A stretch of DNA of 64,000 nucleotides from Streptomonospora nanhaiensis (GCF_013410565.1 NZ_JACCFO010000001.1:496001-560000); one strand, 5' to 3'; shown: positions 34,715-44,789, numbered from the stretch's first letter. Numbers and translations are program-made. The notes: generated by a model from the sequence alone, not told the origin.

Positions 34715-36901
34715 ATGCACCTGTCCGCGCTGCTGGACTTCGACGTCATCCCGGTCGACGCCGACGACCATGTGACCGTGCTCGTGGACGTCACGGCTCC
34801 CGAGCAGCCCAAGGACGCGGCGCGGCCCCCGGCCACCCTCCAGGTCGTGCTCGACCGCAGCGGCTCCATGGGCGGCGCCCGGCTCGACGGCGCGATCCGC
34901 GCGCTGCTGTCGCTGGTCGACCGCCTCGACCTAGCCGACAACTTCGGCCTGGTCACGTTCGACAACCAGGCGCGGGTCGAGGTCCCCGCCGGTCCGCTGA
35001 CCGACAAGGACGCCGCGCGCCGGCGCATCGCCGCCATCCGGGCGGGCGGCAGCACCGACCTGTCCAGCGGGCTGCTGCGCGGCATCCAGGAGGCCCGCCG
35101 CGCCTCCGACCGGGGCGCCACCCTGCTGCTGGTCTCCGACGGCCACGCCAACCTCGGCATCACCGACCACGCCGCGCTGGCCGACTGCGCGCGCAACGGC
35201 TACGGCGCGGGCGTCACCACCACCACGCTCGGCTACGGCCTGGGCTACGACGAGGCGCTGCTGGGCGCGGTCTCCGACGGCGGCGCCGGCAGCGCCCTGT
35301 TCGCCGAGGACCCCGACTCCGCCGCCGCCCTCATCGCCCGCGAGGCGGAGTTCCTGCTGTCCAAGACCGCCCAGGCCGTGTCGCTGCGGGTGCGGCCCGG
35401 ACCGCTGGTCGCGCAGGTGGCCGTCGCCGGGGAGATGCCCGGCAACCTGCTTCCCGACGGCTCCCTCATGCTGGAGTTGGGCGACTTCTACTCCGGCGAG
35501 CACCGCCGCCTTCTGCTGCGCCTCACGGTGCCGCGCATCCCCGCCCTGGGTACCGCCACCGTGGCCGACCTGGTCGCCACCTACGCCGATCCCGCCACAC
35601 TGCGCACCTACACCGCCACCCTCCCCATCTCGGTCAACGTGGTGCCCGGCGACACCGCCGCCGGGCGGGTGCCCAACCCGACCGTGCGCACCGAGGAGGC
35701 GTTCCAGCGCGCCCAGACCGCCAAGCGCGAGGCCAGCGAGGCCCTGCGCGCGGGCGACCGCGAGGGGGCCGCCGGCACCCTGGAGCGGGCCCGCCGCGAG
35801 CTGGCCGAGCAGGCCGCCTCGGCGCCGCCCGACCAGGCCGCCGAGTTGACGGCGCAGATCACCGAGCTCGACCAGCTCGCCCGGCGGGCCCGCACCGACG
35901 ACGCCAGCCGGGTGTCCAAGGCCGCCTACGCCAGTCAGTCGGGCTACACCCGCCGGCGCGGCCGGATGGCCGACCTCACCGCCCAGTACCTGGCCGCCTC
36001 GGGCGGCCCCGGCGCGGCGGGCGGGCCGTCGGCCGACGCCCGCGCACGGGCGTCGCTGGAAGGGCTCTCGGTCGGCGACGCCTTCGGCTCCCTGGTCCCG
36101 CCGCCCGGCGCCCACGGCACCGCGCTGCCGCCGGGCCCGTGGCGCTGGACCGACGAGACCGAGATGGCCGCGACGGTGGTGGACGTGCTGTCCCGCGCCG
36201 GCCGAGCCGACCAAGACGAGCTGGCGCGCCTCTTCGCCGCCCGGTTCACCGCCGCGCGCGGCTACGGCCGGGGTGCCGGGGAGCTGCTGGAGCGCATCGC
36301 CGCCGGGGCCGACTGGCGCGCGGCGGCCGCCGCCCAGTTCGGCGGCACCGGCTCCTACGGCAACGGCGCGGCGATGCGGGTGGCGCCGCTGGGCGCCTAC
36401 TTCGCGGGCGATCCCGCGCGCGCCGCCCAGGAGGCGGCGCGCGCGGCCGAGGTCACCCACACCCATCCCGAGGGCGTGGCCGGAGCGGTCGCGGTGGCGG
36501 TCGCCGCGGCCGTGTGGACGGCCGAGCCCGCCATGCCCGGCGGCGACCTGCTCGCCGCCGTGTGCGGGCGCACCGCGCCCGGGCCGGTCCGCGCCGGCCT
36601 GGAGCGCGCCCGGGGGCTGCTGGGTGCGAGCGCGCCGGAGGCCGCCCGCGAACTCGGCAACGGCTCGCGGGTGAGCGCGCCCGACACCGTGCCGTTCGCG
36701 CTGTGGGCCGCGGCCGTCCACGGCGACTCCTTCGCCGCCGCGGTGCGCGCGTGCGTGGGCGTGGGCGGCGACACCGACACCACGGCGGCCATCGCGGGCG
36801 GGGTGATCGCCGCCCGCGCCGGCGCCGACGCGGTGCCGCCCGACTGGCGCGCCGCGCGCGAGCCCCTGCCCGACTGGCTGGCCCCGCCCCGGCGGAGCTG
36901 A
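34715..36901 (+). CDS. VWA domain fused to ADP-ribosylglycohydrolase (DraG/ARH-like) domain
   Basis: A 728-residue cytoplasmic protein. Residues about 40-230 form a von Willebrand A domain with MIDAS motif DRSGS (47-51) and the later GGSTDL and SDGHANL. Residues 230-345 are a beta-rich segment as in inter-alpha-trypsin-like VWA proteins, and about 355-425 is an Ala/Glu/Arg helical linker. From about 443 the ARH fold begins with SLEGLSVGDAFGS, then WTDETEM (metal site, usually DDT) and near the end GVGGDTDTTAA, the second metal cluster. It would remove ADP-ribose from a protein or nucleotide bound through VWA. CCGGAGGAG precedes ATG 34715. It is convergent with the AAA+ gene. Confidence 0.85.
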   Translation: MHLSALLDFDVIPVDADDHVTVLVDVTAPEQPKDAARPPATLQVVLDRSGSMGGARLDGAIRALLSLVDRLDLADNFGLVTFDNQARVEVPAGPLTDKDAARRRIAAIRAGGSTDLSSGLLRGIQEARRASDRGATLLLVSDGHANLGITDHAALADCARNGYGAGVTTTTLGYGLGYDEALLGAVSDGGAGSALFAEDPDSAAALIAREAEFLLSKTAQAVSLRVRPGPLVAQVAVAGEMPGNLLPDGSLMLELGDFYSGEHRRLLLRLTVPRIPALGTATVADLVATYADPATLRTYTATLPISVNVVPGDTAAGRVPNPTVRTEEAFQRAQTAKREASEALRAGDREGAAGTLERARRELAEQAASAPPDQAAELTAQITELDQLARRARTDDASRVSKAAYASQSGYTRRRGRMADLTAQYLAASGGPGAAGGPSADARARASLEGLSVGDAFGSLVPPPGAHGTALPPGPWRWTDETEMAATVVDVLSRAGRADQDELARLFAARFTAARGYGRGAGELLERIAAGADWRAAAAAQFGGTGSYGNGAAMRVAPLGAYFAGDPARAAQEAARAAEVTHTHPEGVAGAVAVAVAAAVWTAEPAMPGGDLLAAVCGRTAPGPVRAGLERARGLLGASAPEAARELGNGSRVSAPDTVPFALWAAAVHGDSFAAAVRACVGVGGDTDTTAAIAGGVIAARAGADAVPPDWRAAREPLPDWLAPPRRS

Positions 36902-36949
36902 CGAGCGCGGCGGCGCCCAGCCACTCCCGCGCGCCCCGGAGTTGTCGTG

Positions 36950-36975
36950 CCGCGCCGCCGTCGACGGCGGCGCGG
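36950..36975. terminator. Perfect 26-base palindrome, bidirectional terminator
   Basis: A perfect palindrome centred on GTCGAC gives an 11-base stem with a tetraloop. It lies in the 112 bases between the convergent VWA-fusion and AAA+ genes. Confidence 0.7.
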
Positions 36976-37013
36976 GCGCAGGGCGGCCCTTCAGGCCGCT
37001 CCCTGCCGTGGGA

Positions 37014-40000
37014 TCAGCCGATGTCCTCCGGCAGCAGGGTCTGCAGGTCCTCGGTGGTGGGCTCGGCGCCCTCGCGGGCGAGGCGCTCGATGCGGCGGGA
37101 CTGGCGGGTGACGCTGTCCTCGAACAGCTTGCGGATCTCGCGGGCGTTGCCCTCGGCGAAGCGGTGCTCCTGGGCGCGCACCACCTCCTCCACCCGCGCC
37201 GACGTGGCCGAGGGCACCGCGAAGTCGGCCTCGGCGGCGGTGGCGGCGAAGATGCGCACCAGTTCGTCGGGGGTGTAGGAGGCGAAGGTGACCGTCCGCG
37301 AGAAGCGCGAGGCCAGGCCCGGGTTGCTGCGGAGGAACTCCGCCATCTCGTCGGTGTAGCCGGCGACGATGACGACGACCTCGTCGCGGTGGTCCTCCAT
37401 CAGCTTGATGAGCGTGTCCACCGCCTCGCGGCCGAAGTCGGCGCCCCCGCCGCCCGACCGCGTGAGGGAGTACGCCTCGTCGATGAACAGCACGCCGCCG
37501 CGCGCCCGCTCGAACACCTCGCGGGTCTGCTGGGCGGTGTGCCCGACGTAGCCGGCCACGAGGTCGGCGCGCGCGACCTCCACCACCTGGCCCTGGGCCA
37601 GCACGCCCATCGCGGCCAGCAGTTCCCCGTAGATCCGGGCGACCGTGGTCTTGCCGGTGCCCGGGGCGCCGGTGAAGACGAGGTGGCGGGAGGGCTGGGG
37701 TGCCTCCAGGCCCGCCGCCCGGCGGCGGCGCCCGGCCGACAGCAGCGCGATCATCGCCGCGACCTGCTCCTTGACCTCGGCCAGGCCGATCATGTTCTCC
37801 AGCTTGGCCAGCAGCGCGCGGGTCTGCTCCTGGTCGCGGGGGTCGCCCACCCGTGCGGCCAGGCCCGGCCCCACCAGCCCGTCCAGGTCCTCGGGCAGGA
37901 TCAGCGCGAAGTCGTCGGCGGTCTCGGCGGCGGACTCCATGATCCGCTCGGCCTGGCGCTGGATGACCCCCTCCAGCACCCGGCGCGCCTCGCGGCCGTT
38001 GCCGAAGGAGGAGTCGCGCGACTGGCGCCGGAAGTGGGCGGCGACCAGGTCGCGCACGCCCTCGCCCAGCACGTAGCCCTGGGCGCCGGCCATGCCCGCG
38101 AAGATCGAGGTCAGCTCCTCGGGGCTGTAGTTCTCGAACTCCACGGTGCGCGACACCCGCGACCGCAGCCCGGGGTTGGCCTCCAGGAAGGAGCGCATCT
38201 CGCTGGAGTAGCCGGCGAACACCACCACGACCTCGTCGCGGTGGTCCTCCATCAGCTTGATGAGGGTGTCGATGGCCTCCTGGCCGAAGTCGCTGCCGCT
38301 GCCGAAGCGCCGCGACAGCGCGTAGGCCTCGTCGATGAACAGCACGCCGCCGCGCGCCCGCTCGAAGACCTCGGTGGTCTTCTGCGTTGTCTCGCCCAGG
38401 TGCTGGCCCACCAGGTCGCTCCGCGCGACCTCCACGAAGGTGCCCTTGTCCACGGCTCCCAGGGAGCGCAGGATGCGGCCGTAGAGGCGCGCGACGGTGG
38501 TCTTGCCGGTGCCCGGGGGGCCGGAGAAGACCAGGTGGCGGCTGAGGTTGAGCTTGGGCAGGCCGGCGCGCGCCCGCTTCTCGCTGACCTGCTGCATGGC
38601 CACCACCGACCGGATCTCCTTCTTCACCCCCGCCAGGCCGGTCATGGCGTCCAGTTCGGCCAGCAGCACCTCCAGCGGCTGGGCCGCGGGGCCGCCCGCC
38701 GCGTCGGGGTGGGCGCCGCCGTCGGCGCCCGCGGCCGCCTTCACCCGGGTGCCGTCGGCGTCCTCGTCGGTGAGCGTGGTGTCGTCCATCTGCAGGATGG
38801 CCTCGCGGGGGCCGACGACGGCGGGGCCGCCGCCGCCCACGACGGTGCAGCGGATCAGCCGCAGCCGCGCCCGCTCGGTGAGGAACACCCCGCCGCTGGG
38901 CCCGCCGTGGACGGTGGTGTCGGTGAGGGCGGCGCTGGCGTTGTCGTCGACCCCGATGGCCAGGGTCTGGGTGCCGCGCACCTCGGCGTCGCTGAGCAGC
39001 AGGCGGCTGCCCGAGATGTTGACGCTGTCCTTGGCGGAGTCGGTGATGCGTGCGTCGCTGACCTCGGCGAAGCTGCCGGTGCGCAGGACCAGCCCGTTGG
39101 CGGCGCTGCGGGCGACGTCGAGCCCCCGCAGGGTGAGGGTGGCGTCGTCGGCGGCGCTGACGCCCACGAAGCAGCCCGAGATCCGCAGCCCCTCGACCTC
39201 CAGGCGGCCGCCGCTGACCTCCACGGCGGCGTAGCCGTGCTGCTCGGGGTCGTCGCTGGGGGCCACGTCGGACTCCACGGCCACGTCGGTGAGGGCGGCC
39301 GTGGTGTTGTTGAGCGCGATGCCGCCCTTGAGCGGGTGCTCGACGCGCACGTCCTCGCCGTCCAGGCGGCCGTCGACGACCGACACCCCCAGGTAGGCGG
39401 GGCGGCGGGCGCGCAGTCCGGTCAGCGACAGGGAGCCGCCGACCGCGTGCACGGCGCAGCCGGGGGAGTCCAGGATCTCGGCGTCGGCCACGCGCACCCG
39501 GCAGTCGTTCTCCACGCCGATGGAGTTGTGCTCGCGCAGGCCGCCCTCGATGCGCAGGCCGCGCAGCGTGAGGTCGGCCCCGTCCTTGGCGATGAGGGGG
39601 ACGCTGGTGGTGCCGGTGATGGTGCAGTCGGCGATCTCGACCCTGGTGCGCCCGGTCACGGCGAGCGCGGGGTAGGCCGACGACCCGGCGTCGCTGATGC
39701 GCAGGCCGCGCACCGCGGGGGAGGCGCCGCCCTCGATGTACACGGCGTTGCCCTCGGCGTCGCCGGTGAAGCGGAGGTCGCGCAGTTCGGGTGAGCAGGC
39801 GCCCGAGACCGCGAGCCGCGCGCGGGTGAACCGGGACTCGTGCACGGCACCGCCGGTGCGGTCCAGCAGCAGTCCGCCGCCGTGGAAGACGCAGCGGGCC
39901 ATCTCGACGGCGGCCTGCACGGCGGTCACCCGCAGCGGCGCCTCGAAGACCGTGTCGACGGCCTTGACGGCGGTGCCGGGGTGGGCGTAGAGCGGCGGGT

Positions 40001-40274
40001 ACTCGGTGGAGGAGTTGCGGACCCCCACGCCGTACAGTTCCAGGCGGCCCGAGCGCACGTTGAAGACGTTGGAGCCGGGCACGGTGACGGTGACCGAGCC
40101 GGGGCCGGCGGTGGGCACGACGATGACGTGGCGCCGGATGGTGAAGGGTTCGGCGGCGACGTACTCGCCGGGCTCGACGTAGAGGTACAGGTCGGTGTCG
40201 GGGTGGGCGTCCAGCACCGTCTTGAGGTCGGCGGCCGCCCGGCGCCGGGACTGGGAGACCTGGACCGTGTACAT
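37014..40274 (-). CDS. Beta-helix protein with two CbbX/SpoVK-type AAA+ modules
   Basis: A 1086-residue protein. Residues about 1-520 form a right-handed parallel beta-helix (pectate-lyase-like repeats of VxxGGxLxLxGLxI type), normally a binding or scaffolding fold. Two AAA+ domains of the CbbX/SpoVK/EccA-like group follow. Module 1 has Walker A GPPGTGKTT (Lys591) and Walker B GGVLFIDEAY; module 2 has GAPGTGKTT (Lys875) and GGVLFIDEAY, each followed by a VFAGY or VAGY sensor and a helical lid. No signal peptide is present. ATG 40274 (MYTVQVSQS) matches the first helix turn. Likely a hexameric remodelling ATPase; the client is unknown. Confidence 0.88.
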   Translation of the reverse strand: MYTVQVSQSRRRAAADLKTVLDAHPDTDLYLYVEPGEYVAAEPFTIRRHVIVVPTAGPGSVTVTVPGSNVFNVRSGRLELYGVGVRNSSTEYPPLYAHPGTAVKAVDTVFEAPLRVTAVQAAVEMARCVFHGGGLLLDRTGGAVHESRFTRARLAVSGACSPELRDLRFTGDAEGNAVYIEGGASPAVRGLRISDAGSSAYPALAVTGRTRVEIADCTITGTTSVPLIAKDGADLTLRGLRIEGGLREHNSIGVENDCRVRVADAEILDSPGCAVHAVGGSLSLTGLRARRPAYLGVSVVDGRLDGEDVRVEHPLKGGIALNNTTAALTDVAVESDVAPSDDPEQHGYAAVEVSGGRLEVEGLRISGCFVGVSAADDATLTLRGLDVARSAANGLVLRTGSFAEVSDARITDSAKDSVNISGSRLLLSDAEVRGTQTLAIGVDDNASAALTDTTVHGGPSGGVFLTERARLRLIRCTVVGGGGPAVVGPREAILQMDDTTLTDEDADGTRVKAAAGADGGAHPDAAGGPAAQPLEVLLAELDAMTGLAGVKKEIRSVVAMQQVSEKRARAGLPKLNLSRHLVFSGPPGTGKTTVARLYGRILRSLGAVDKGTFVEVARSDLVGQHLGETTQKTTEVFERARGGVLFIDEAYALSRRFGSGSDFGQEAIDTLIKLMEDHRDEVVVVFAGYSSEMRSFLEANPGLRSRVSRTVEFENYSPEELTSIFAGMAGAQGYVLGEGVRDLVAAHFRRQSRDSSFGNGREARRVLEGVIQRQAERIMESAAETADDFALILPEDLDGLVGPGLAARVGDPRDQEQTRALLAKLENMIGLAEVKEQVAAMIALLSAGRRRRAAGLEAPQPSRHLVFTGAPGTGKTTVARIYGELLAAMGVLAQGQVVEVARADLVAGYVGHTAQQTREVFERARGGVLFIDEAYSLTRSGGGGADFGREAVDTLIKLMEDHRDEVVVIVAGYTDEMAEFLRSNPGLASRFSRTVTFASYTPDELVRIFAATAAEADFAVPSATSARVEEVVRAQEHRFAEGNAREIRKLFEDSVTRQSRRIERLAREGAEPTTEDLQTLLPEDIG

Positions 40275-40418
40275 CCACCAGCCCTTCACGACGCGACGGT
40301 GTCCGGGCGCCGGCCTCCGCTGCCGCCCGCGCCCGCAGCGCATACCTTATCGGTCTTTTAGGACGTGCCGGGCCCGGCAGCAGGGGGGACGGGCGCGCGG
40401 GCGGCGTAGGGTGCGCCC

Positions 40419-40876
40419 ATGGCAGCACGACTCCTGGTCTTCAGCCGCACCACCGGCTACCGCCACGCCTCCATCCCCGCCGGGGTCGCCGCGCTCGCCG
40501 CTCTGGGCCGGGCCCTGGGCCTGGAGGTCGAGGCCGCCGAGGACCCCGCCGCGCTGCGCGCCGACCGCCTTGCCGACTGCGCGGCGGTGGTGTTCCTCAG
40601 CACCTCCGGCACGGTGCTGGACGGCACCGCGCGCCGTGCCCTGGCCGCCCACGTGCGCGGGGGCGGCGGGTTCGCCGGCGTGCACGCCGCCGCCACCGCC
40701 GAGCCCGACTGGCCCTTCTACGCCGACCTCCTCGGCGCCCGCTTCACCCGCCACCCCGAGCCCCAGCCCGCGCTGCTGCGCGTGGAGGACCGGACCCACC
40801 CCGCCACCGCCCACCTCGGCTGCACCTGGGCGCGCACCGACGAGTGGTACGACTTCGACCGCGACCCCCGCCCCGG
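40419..40876 (+). pseudogene. Truncated ThuA-domain protein gene
   Basis: Residues 1 to about 153 are a clear ThuA (trehalose-utilisation/class I glutamine-amidotransferase-like) domain: LLVFSRTTGYRHASIP, VFLSTSGTVLD, GGGFAGVHAA, HLGCTWARTDEWYDF. Homology ends abruptly at about 40876. The expected C-terminal third (the ALGH-containing strand and beyond) is missing; the frame runs on into the antiphase of the next gene and stops only at 41855. A deletion fused the two genes. The start ATG 40419 looks intact, divergent from the AAA+ gene. Confidence 0.7.
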
Positions 40877-40891
40877 GAGACGGCCGTGCCG

Positions 40892-41274
40892 ATGCCCAGA
40901 TGGTGGGTCCACCTCAACCGCCGGGTCTTCAACCCGCGCGCGATCGCGAGCGGGAAGTGGCCGGTGCTCGTCCATGTCGGCCGGGTCTCCGGCGCCACCT
41001 ACCGCACCCCTCTCGACGCCTGCCCCGTCGAGGGCGGCTACCTGTTCGTGCCGGTCTACGGCGCCCGCTCCGACTGGGTGCGCAACGTCCTGGCCGCCGG
41101 CGGCGCGCGGCTGCGCGTCGACGGCCGCGAGGTGGCCCTCACCGCCCCGCGCATCGTCGGGGAGGACGAGGCGTTCGCCGCCCTCGCCCCGACGCCGACC
41201 GCCCGCCCCGGCTCCTGCGCATCCGGGAGTTCTTGCGCGTGGACGCGGCCCCCGGCCGGTCCGCCGCCGCATAG
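40892..41274 (+). pseudogene. F420-type nitroreductase (Ddn family) with one frameshift
   Basis: From ATG 40892 (GGGAGA upstream) the protein reads MPRWWVHLNRRVFNPRAI, then LVHVGRVSGATYRTPLDACP and YGARSDWVRNVLAAGGARL, the deazaflavin-dependent nitroreductase fold. Around 41187-41190, within a CCCC run, the frame must shift for the expected end RLLRIREFLRVD and the stop at 41272-41274. One base is missing there. Either the gene is inactive or the run hides a sequencing error; with the error corrected it would be a normal protein of about 127 residues. Confidence 0.65.
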
Positions 41275-41283
41275 CCTGGGGCC

Positions 41284-42168
41284 ATGCACTCCCTCCTGGC
41301 CGAACGCGGCGTCCTGGTGCTGGACGGCGGCCTGGCCACCCGGCTGGAGGACCTGGGCGGCGACCTCGGCGGCGGACTGTGGTCGGCGCGGCTGCTGAAG
41401 GACGACCCCGCCCTCATCCGCCGCGCGCACCGCGACTTCTTCGCCGCCGGCGCCGACATCGCCGTCTCCGCCGCCTACCAGGCCAGCGTGCCCGCGTTCA
41501 CCGCCCGCGGCCTGAGCCCGGCCCAGGCCCGCGCCCTCATCGCGCGCTCGGTCGAACTCGCCCGCCAGGCCCGCGACGAGCACGGCGGCGGACTGGTGGC
41601 CGCCGGCGTCGGACCCTACGGCGCCGCGCGGGCCGACGGCTCGGAGTACACCGGCGCCTACGACCTCGACGAGGACGGCCTGGCGGCCTGGCACCGCGAG
41701 CGCTGGCACCTGCTCGCCGAGAGCGGCGCCGACCTCATGGCCTGCGAGACCATCCCCTCGGCCGCCGAGGCGCGCGCCCTGGCGCGCCTGCTGGACGAGA
41801 CCCCCCACATCAGCGCCTGGGTGAGCTTCAGCTGCCGCGACGGCGAGCGCATTAGCGACGGCACCCCGCTGGCCGAGTGCGCCGCGCCGCTGGCCCGCCA
41901 CCCGCGGGTGCTGGCCGTCGGCGTCAACTGCACCCCGCCCCGCCACATCCCCGACCTCCTCGGCCGCATCAGCGGGGTGCCCGCCGTGGTCTACCCCAAC
42001 TCCGGCGAGGAGTGGGACCCCCGGACCCGGCGGTGGCGGGGCGAACGCGACCCGGTGGCCTTCGGCGCGGCCGCGCGGCGCTGGAGGGCTGCCGGGGCCG
42101 CCCTGATCGGGGGCTGCTGCCGCACCACGCCCGAGCACATCCGGCAGATCCGCGCCCACCTGGACTGA
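41284..42168 (+). CDS. mmuM: Homocysteine S-methyltransferase
   Basis: A 294-residue Zn-dependent TIM-barrel enzyme transferring a methyl group from S-methylmethionine or S-adenosylmethionine to homocysteine. The zinc ligands are visible as Cys216 in GVNC and Cys278-Cys279 in GGCC. LDGGLATRLE at the N-terminus and YQASVPAF are family motifs. ATG 41284 lies nine bases behind the nitroreductase relic, so transcription may come from the ThuA promoter. It ends at a strong hairpin. Confidence 0.92.
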   Translation: MHSLLAERGVLVLDGGLATRLEDLGGDLGGGLWSARLLKDDPALIRRAHRDFFAAGADIAVSAAYQASVPAFTARGLSPAQARALIARSVELARQARDEHGGGLVAAGVGPYGAARADGSEYTGAYDLDEDGLAAWHRERWHLLAESGADLMACETIPSAAEARALARLLDETPHISAWVSFSCRDGERISDGTPLAECAAPLARHPRVLAVGVNCTPPRHIPDLLGRISGVPAVVYPNSGEEWDPRTRRWRGERDPVAFGAAARRWRAAGAALIGGCCRTTPEHIRQIRAHLD

Positions 42169-42234
42169 TCCGCCGCACCCGCCCCACCCCCTCCTCCACG
42201 CCCGCCCTCGCCACGCGCGCCCGGGACGCGCGGC

Positions 42235-42263
42235 GGCCGCCGCACCGGGAGGGTGCGGCGGCC
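42235..42263. terminator. Bidirectional terminator hairpin
   Basis: Perfect 12-base arms (42235-42246 and 42252-42263) with a GGGAG loop lie between the convergent methyltransferase and sulfotransferase genes. Confidence 0.75.
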
Positions 42264-42311
42264 CGTTGACCGGTGCGCGGGTGCCGGCCGTGTCGCTGGG
42301 ACGGGGACGGA

Positions 42312-42986
<675 letters not shown>

Positions 42987-43161
42987 GGTTCCTCCTTCGT
43001 CTGCCGTAGGACGCGGCCGGGAGCGCGCGGGCCGCCGGAGTGCGGCGGCCGCGGCGCGCCGGCCACAAGACCACTATGGCCCCACCCCGTGGCGGTGCGT
43101 GCCCGGCCCGGTGTTCACGGCGACGCCGCAGGTGGCGGCGCGTGCGGCGCGGACACCGAAA

Positions 43162-43196
43162 GGCCCGGCGCGCCCCGCGAGGGGGCGCGCCGGGCC
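43162..43196 (-). terminator. Terminator hairpin after the serine hydrolase gene
   Basis: Perfect 15-base arms (43162-43176 and 43182-43196) around a 5-base loop lie 35 bases behind the stop of the minus-strand gene. Confidence 0.75.
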
Positions 43197-43230
43197 GGGA
43201 GCCGGAGCGGTGTGCGGACCGCCCCGGCGT

Positions 43231-44538
43231 TCAGGGGCGCACGGGGACCCAGCCCTCGGGCGGGAAGTACCGCGAGGTGAGGTCCGTGGTGGGCCAGGTG
43301 TCCACGGCGTCGGCCGCGTCCCACAGCAGGGGGTCGATCTCGCCCCAGTTGAGGTTGTCGCCCTCCTTGCGCTGGTTGAACAGCGCGGCGATGGTGAGGC
43401 CGCCGCTGGTCATGAGCAGCGTGTAGGTGCCGGGCATGCTGCCGGTGTGCCAGGTGTTCTGGCCGCCGCTGACCGGGCGGACATACCAGCCCAGGCCGTA
43501 GTGGTAGCCGTTCCAGCCGCCCGCCTCGGGCTTGGCGTAGACGGTCTTGATCGAGGCGCTGGAGAGGATCTGCGCGCTGGCCGGCTGGTCGTAGAGGTAG
43601 CAGAAGCGCACCACGTCGGCGGCCGAGCCCACCCAGCCGCCGTTGGCGAACTGCGTCTCCATGTTGAACCCGCCGTAGGGCAGGGGCAGGGTGGCGCCGG
43701 AGTCGTCGATCACCGACCGGCCCGTGTACCGGGAGTTGTAGTCGACCTCGCCGGAGGTGTCCTGGGACAGCGACGCCCCCAGGCGCATGCGGGTGATCCG
43801 CAGCGGCCGCAGGATCTCCTGGGTGACGTAGTCCTCGTAGCTCGTGCCCGAGACCGCGGCGATGATCTCGCCCAGCAGCAGGTAGCCGTAGTTGCAGTAG
43901 GCGTAGGTGGTGCCCGGCGCGTGGTCCAGCGGCTGCCCGGTGACGTAGCGCATGATGTCCCGGCTGCTGAGGGGGTAGCCCACGCCCAGGCCGCCGGCGA
44001 TCCGGGCGTCGCTCCACAGCGGGTCGAAGGAGACGTCGCGGTCCCAGCCGCCCAGGTGCTGCAGCAGCCGGCGCACGGTCACGTCCTTGAGCCGGGGGTC
44101 GGCGGTCTGGCCCGCCGGCGGGCGCAGGGTGAGCAGGTCGGTGACACGGTCGGTCAGGCTCAGCCTGCCCGTCTGCACCAGCCGCATGACCGCCGTGGCG
44201 GTGATGGGCTTGGACACGCTGGCCAGCCGGAAGACGTCGGTGGGCTGGGTCGTGGGCTTGGCCGGGTCGTCCCAGGTGTAGCCGCGCACGTAGAGCAGCT
44301 TGCCGTTGCGCGCCACGGCCAGCGAACCGGCGGTGATGTTGCGCGCCTGCATGTAGCTCTTCATGGTGTTGTCGAAGGACGCCAGCGCCGCGTTGGCGAC
44401 ACCCGTGGCGCGCCAGGTGCGTTCGGCCGCGGCGGCGGGGGCGGCGGTCGCGGTGGACAGCAGGCCGCCCGCCAGCACGGCGGCGCCGGCGGCGCCCGAC
44501 GCCTTCAGCAGGTCGCGGCGGCCAAGAGCGGTGGTCAC
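43231..44538 (-). CDS. Tat-exported serine hydrolase (class C beta-lactamase fold)
   Basis: A 435-residue beta-lactamase/D-alanyl-D-alanine carboxypeptidase-like protein. A twin-arginine signal (LGRRDLLKASG) and hydrophobic stretch end near APAAAA at about residue 38, so it acts outside the membrane. The catalytic motifs are S107-V-S-K110, YCNYGY (Tyr of YxN) and HTGSMPG. Class C-like esterases and peptidases share these motifs, so resistance to beta-lactams is not implied. GTG 44538 follows CTGGAGGCT; a longer frame from 44592 lacks a ribosome site. Confidence 0.9.
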   Translation of the reverse strand: MTTALGRRDLLKASGAAGAAVLAGGLLSTATAAPAAAAERTWRATGVANAALASFDNTMKSYMQARNITAGSLAVARNGKLLYVRGYTWDDPAKPTTQPTDVFRLASVSKPITATAVMRLVQTGRLSLTDRVTDLLTLRPPAGQTADPRLKDVTVRRLLQHLGGWDRDVSFDPLWSDARIAGGLGVGYPLSSRDIMRYVTGQPLDHAPGTTYAYCNYGYLLLGEIIAAVSGTSYEDYVTQEILRPLRITRMRLGASLSQDTSGEVDYNSRYTGRSVIDDSGATLPLPYGGFNMETQFANGGWVGSAADVVRFCYLYDQPASAQILSSASIKTVYAKPEAGGWNGYHYGLGWYVRPVSGGQNTWHTGSMPGTYTLLMTSGGLTIAALFNQRKEGDNLNWGEIDPLLWDAADAVDTWPTTDLTSRYFPPEGWVPVRP

Positions 44539-44789
44539 ACAGCCTCCAGGTGCGGAACCGGTGAGCGAAAGGGGAGAAGAGGGTTTCCGCAAGCGCAGGG
44601 CGGAGCCACCACCGGCGCATACCGGCCGATGGACGGAGGAACGCTATCGCATCCCCTCACCCCGCCACACCTTCACCCCGCGCCCCGCCCGCCGCACCCG
44701 CCCGGGGCGCGTTGGCGGTGGGGGCCCGGCGGGTAGCGGAGGCCGCCACGAGGCGACCGCAGGCTTCGAGCAGGCACGAGGAGGAGACG

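Noticed and set aside
40876-41855. ThuA frame continuing as a 478-residue protein
   Set aside because: After about residue 153 it is in antiphase to two recognisable genes and has no protein-like features; treated as truncation.
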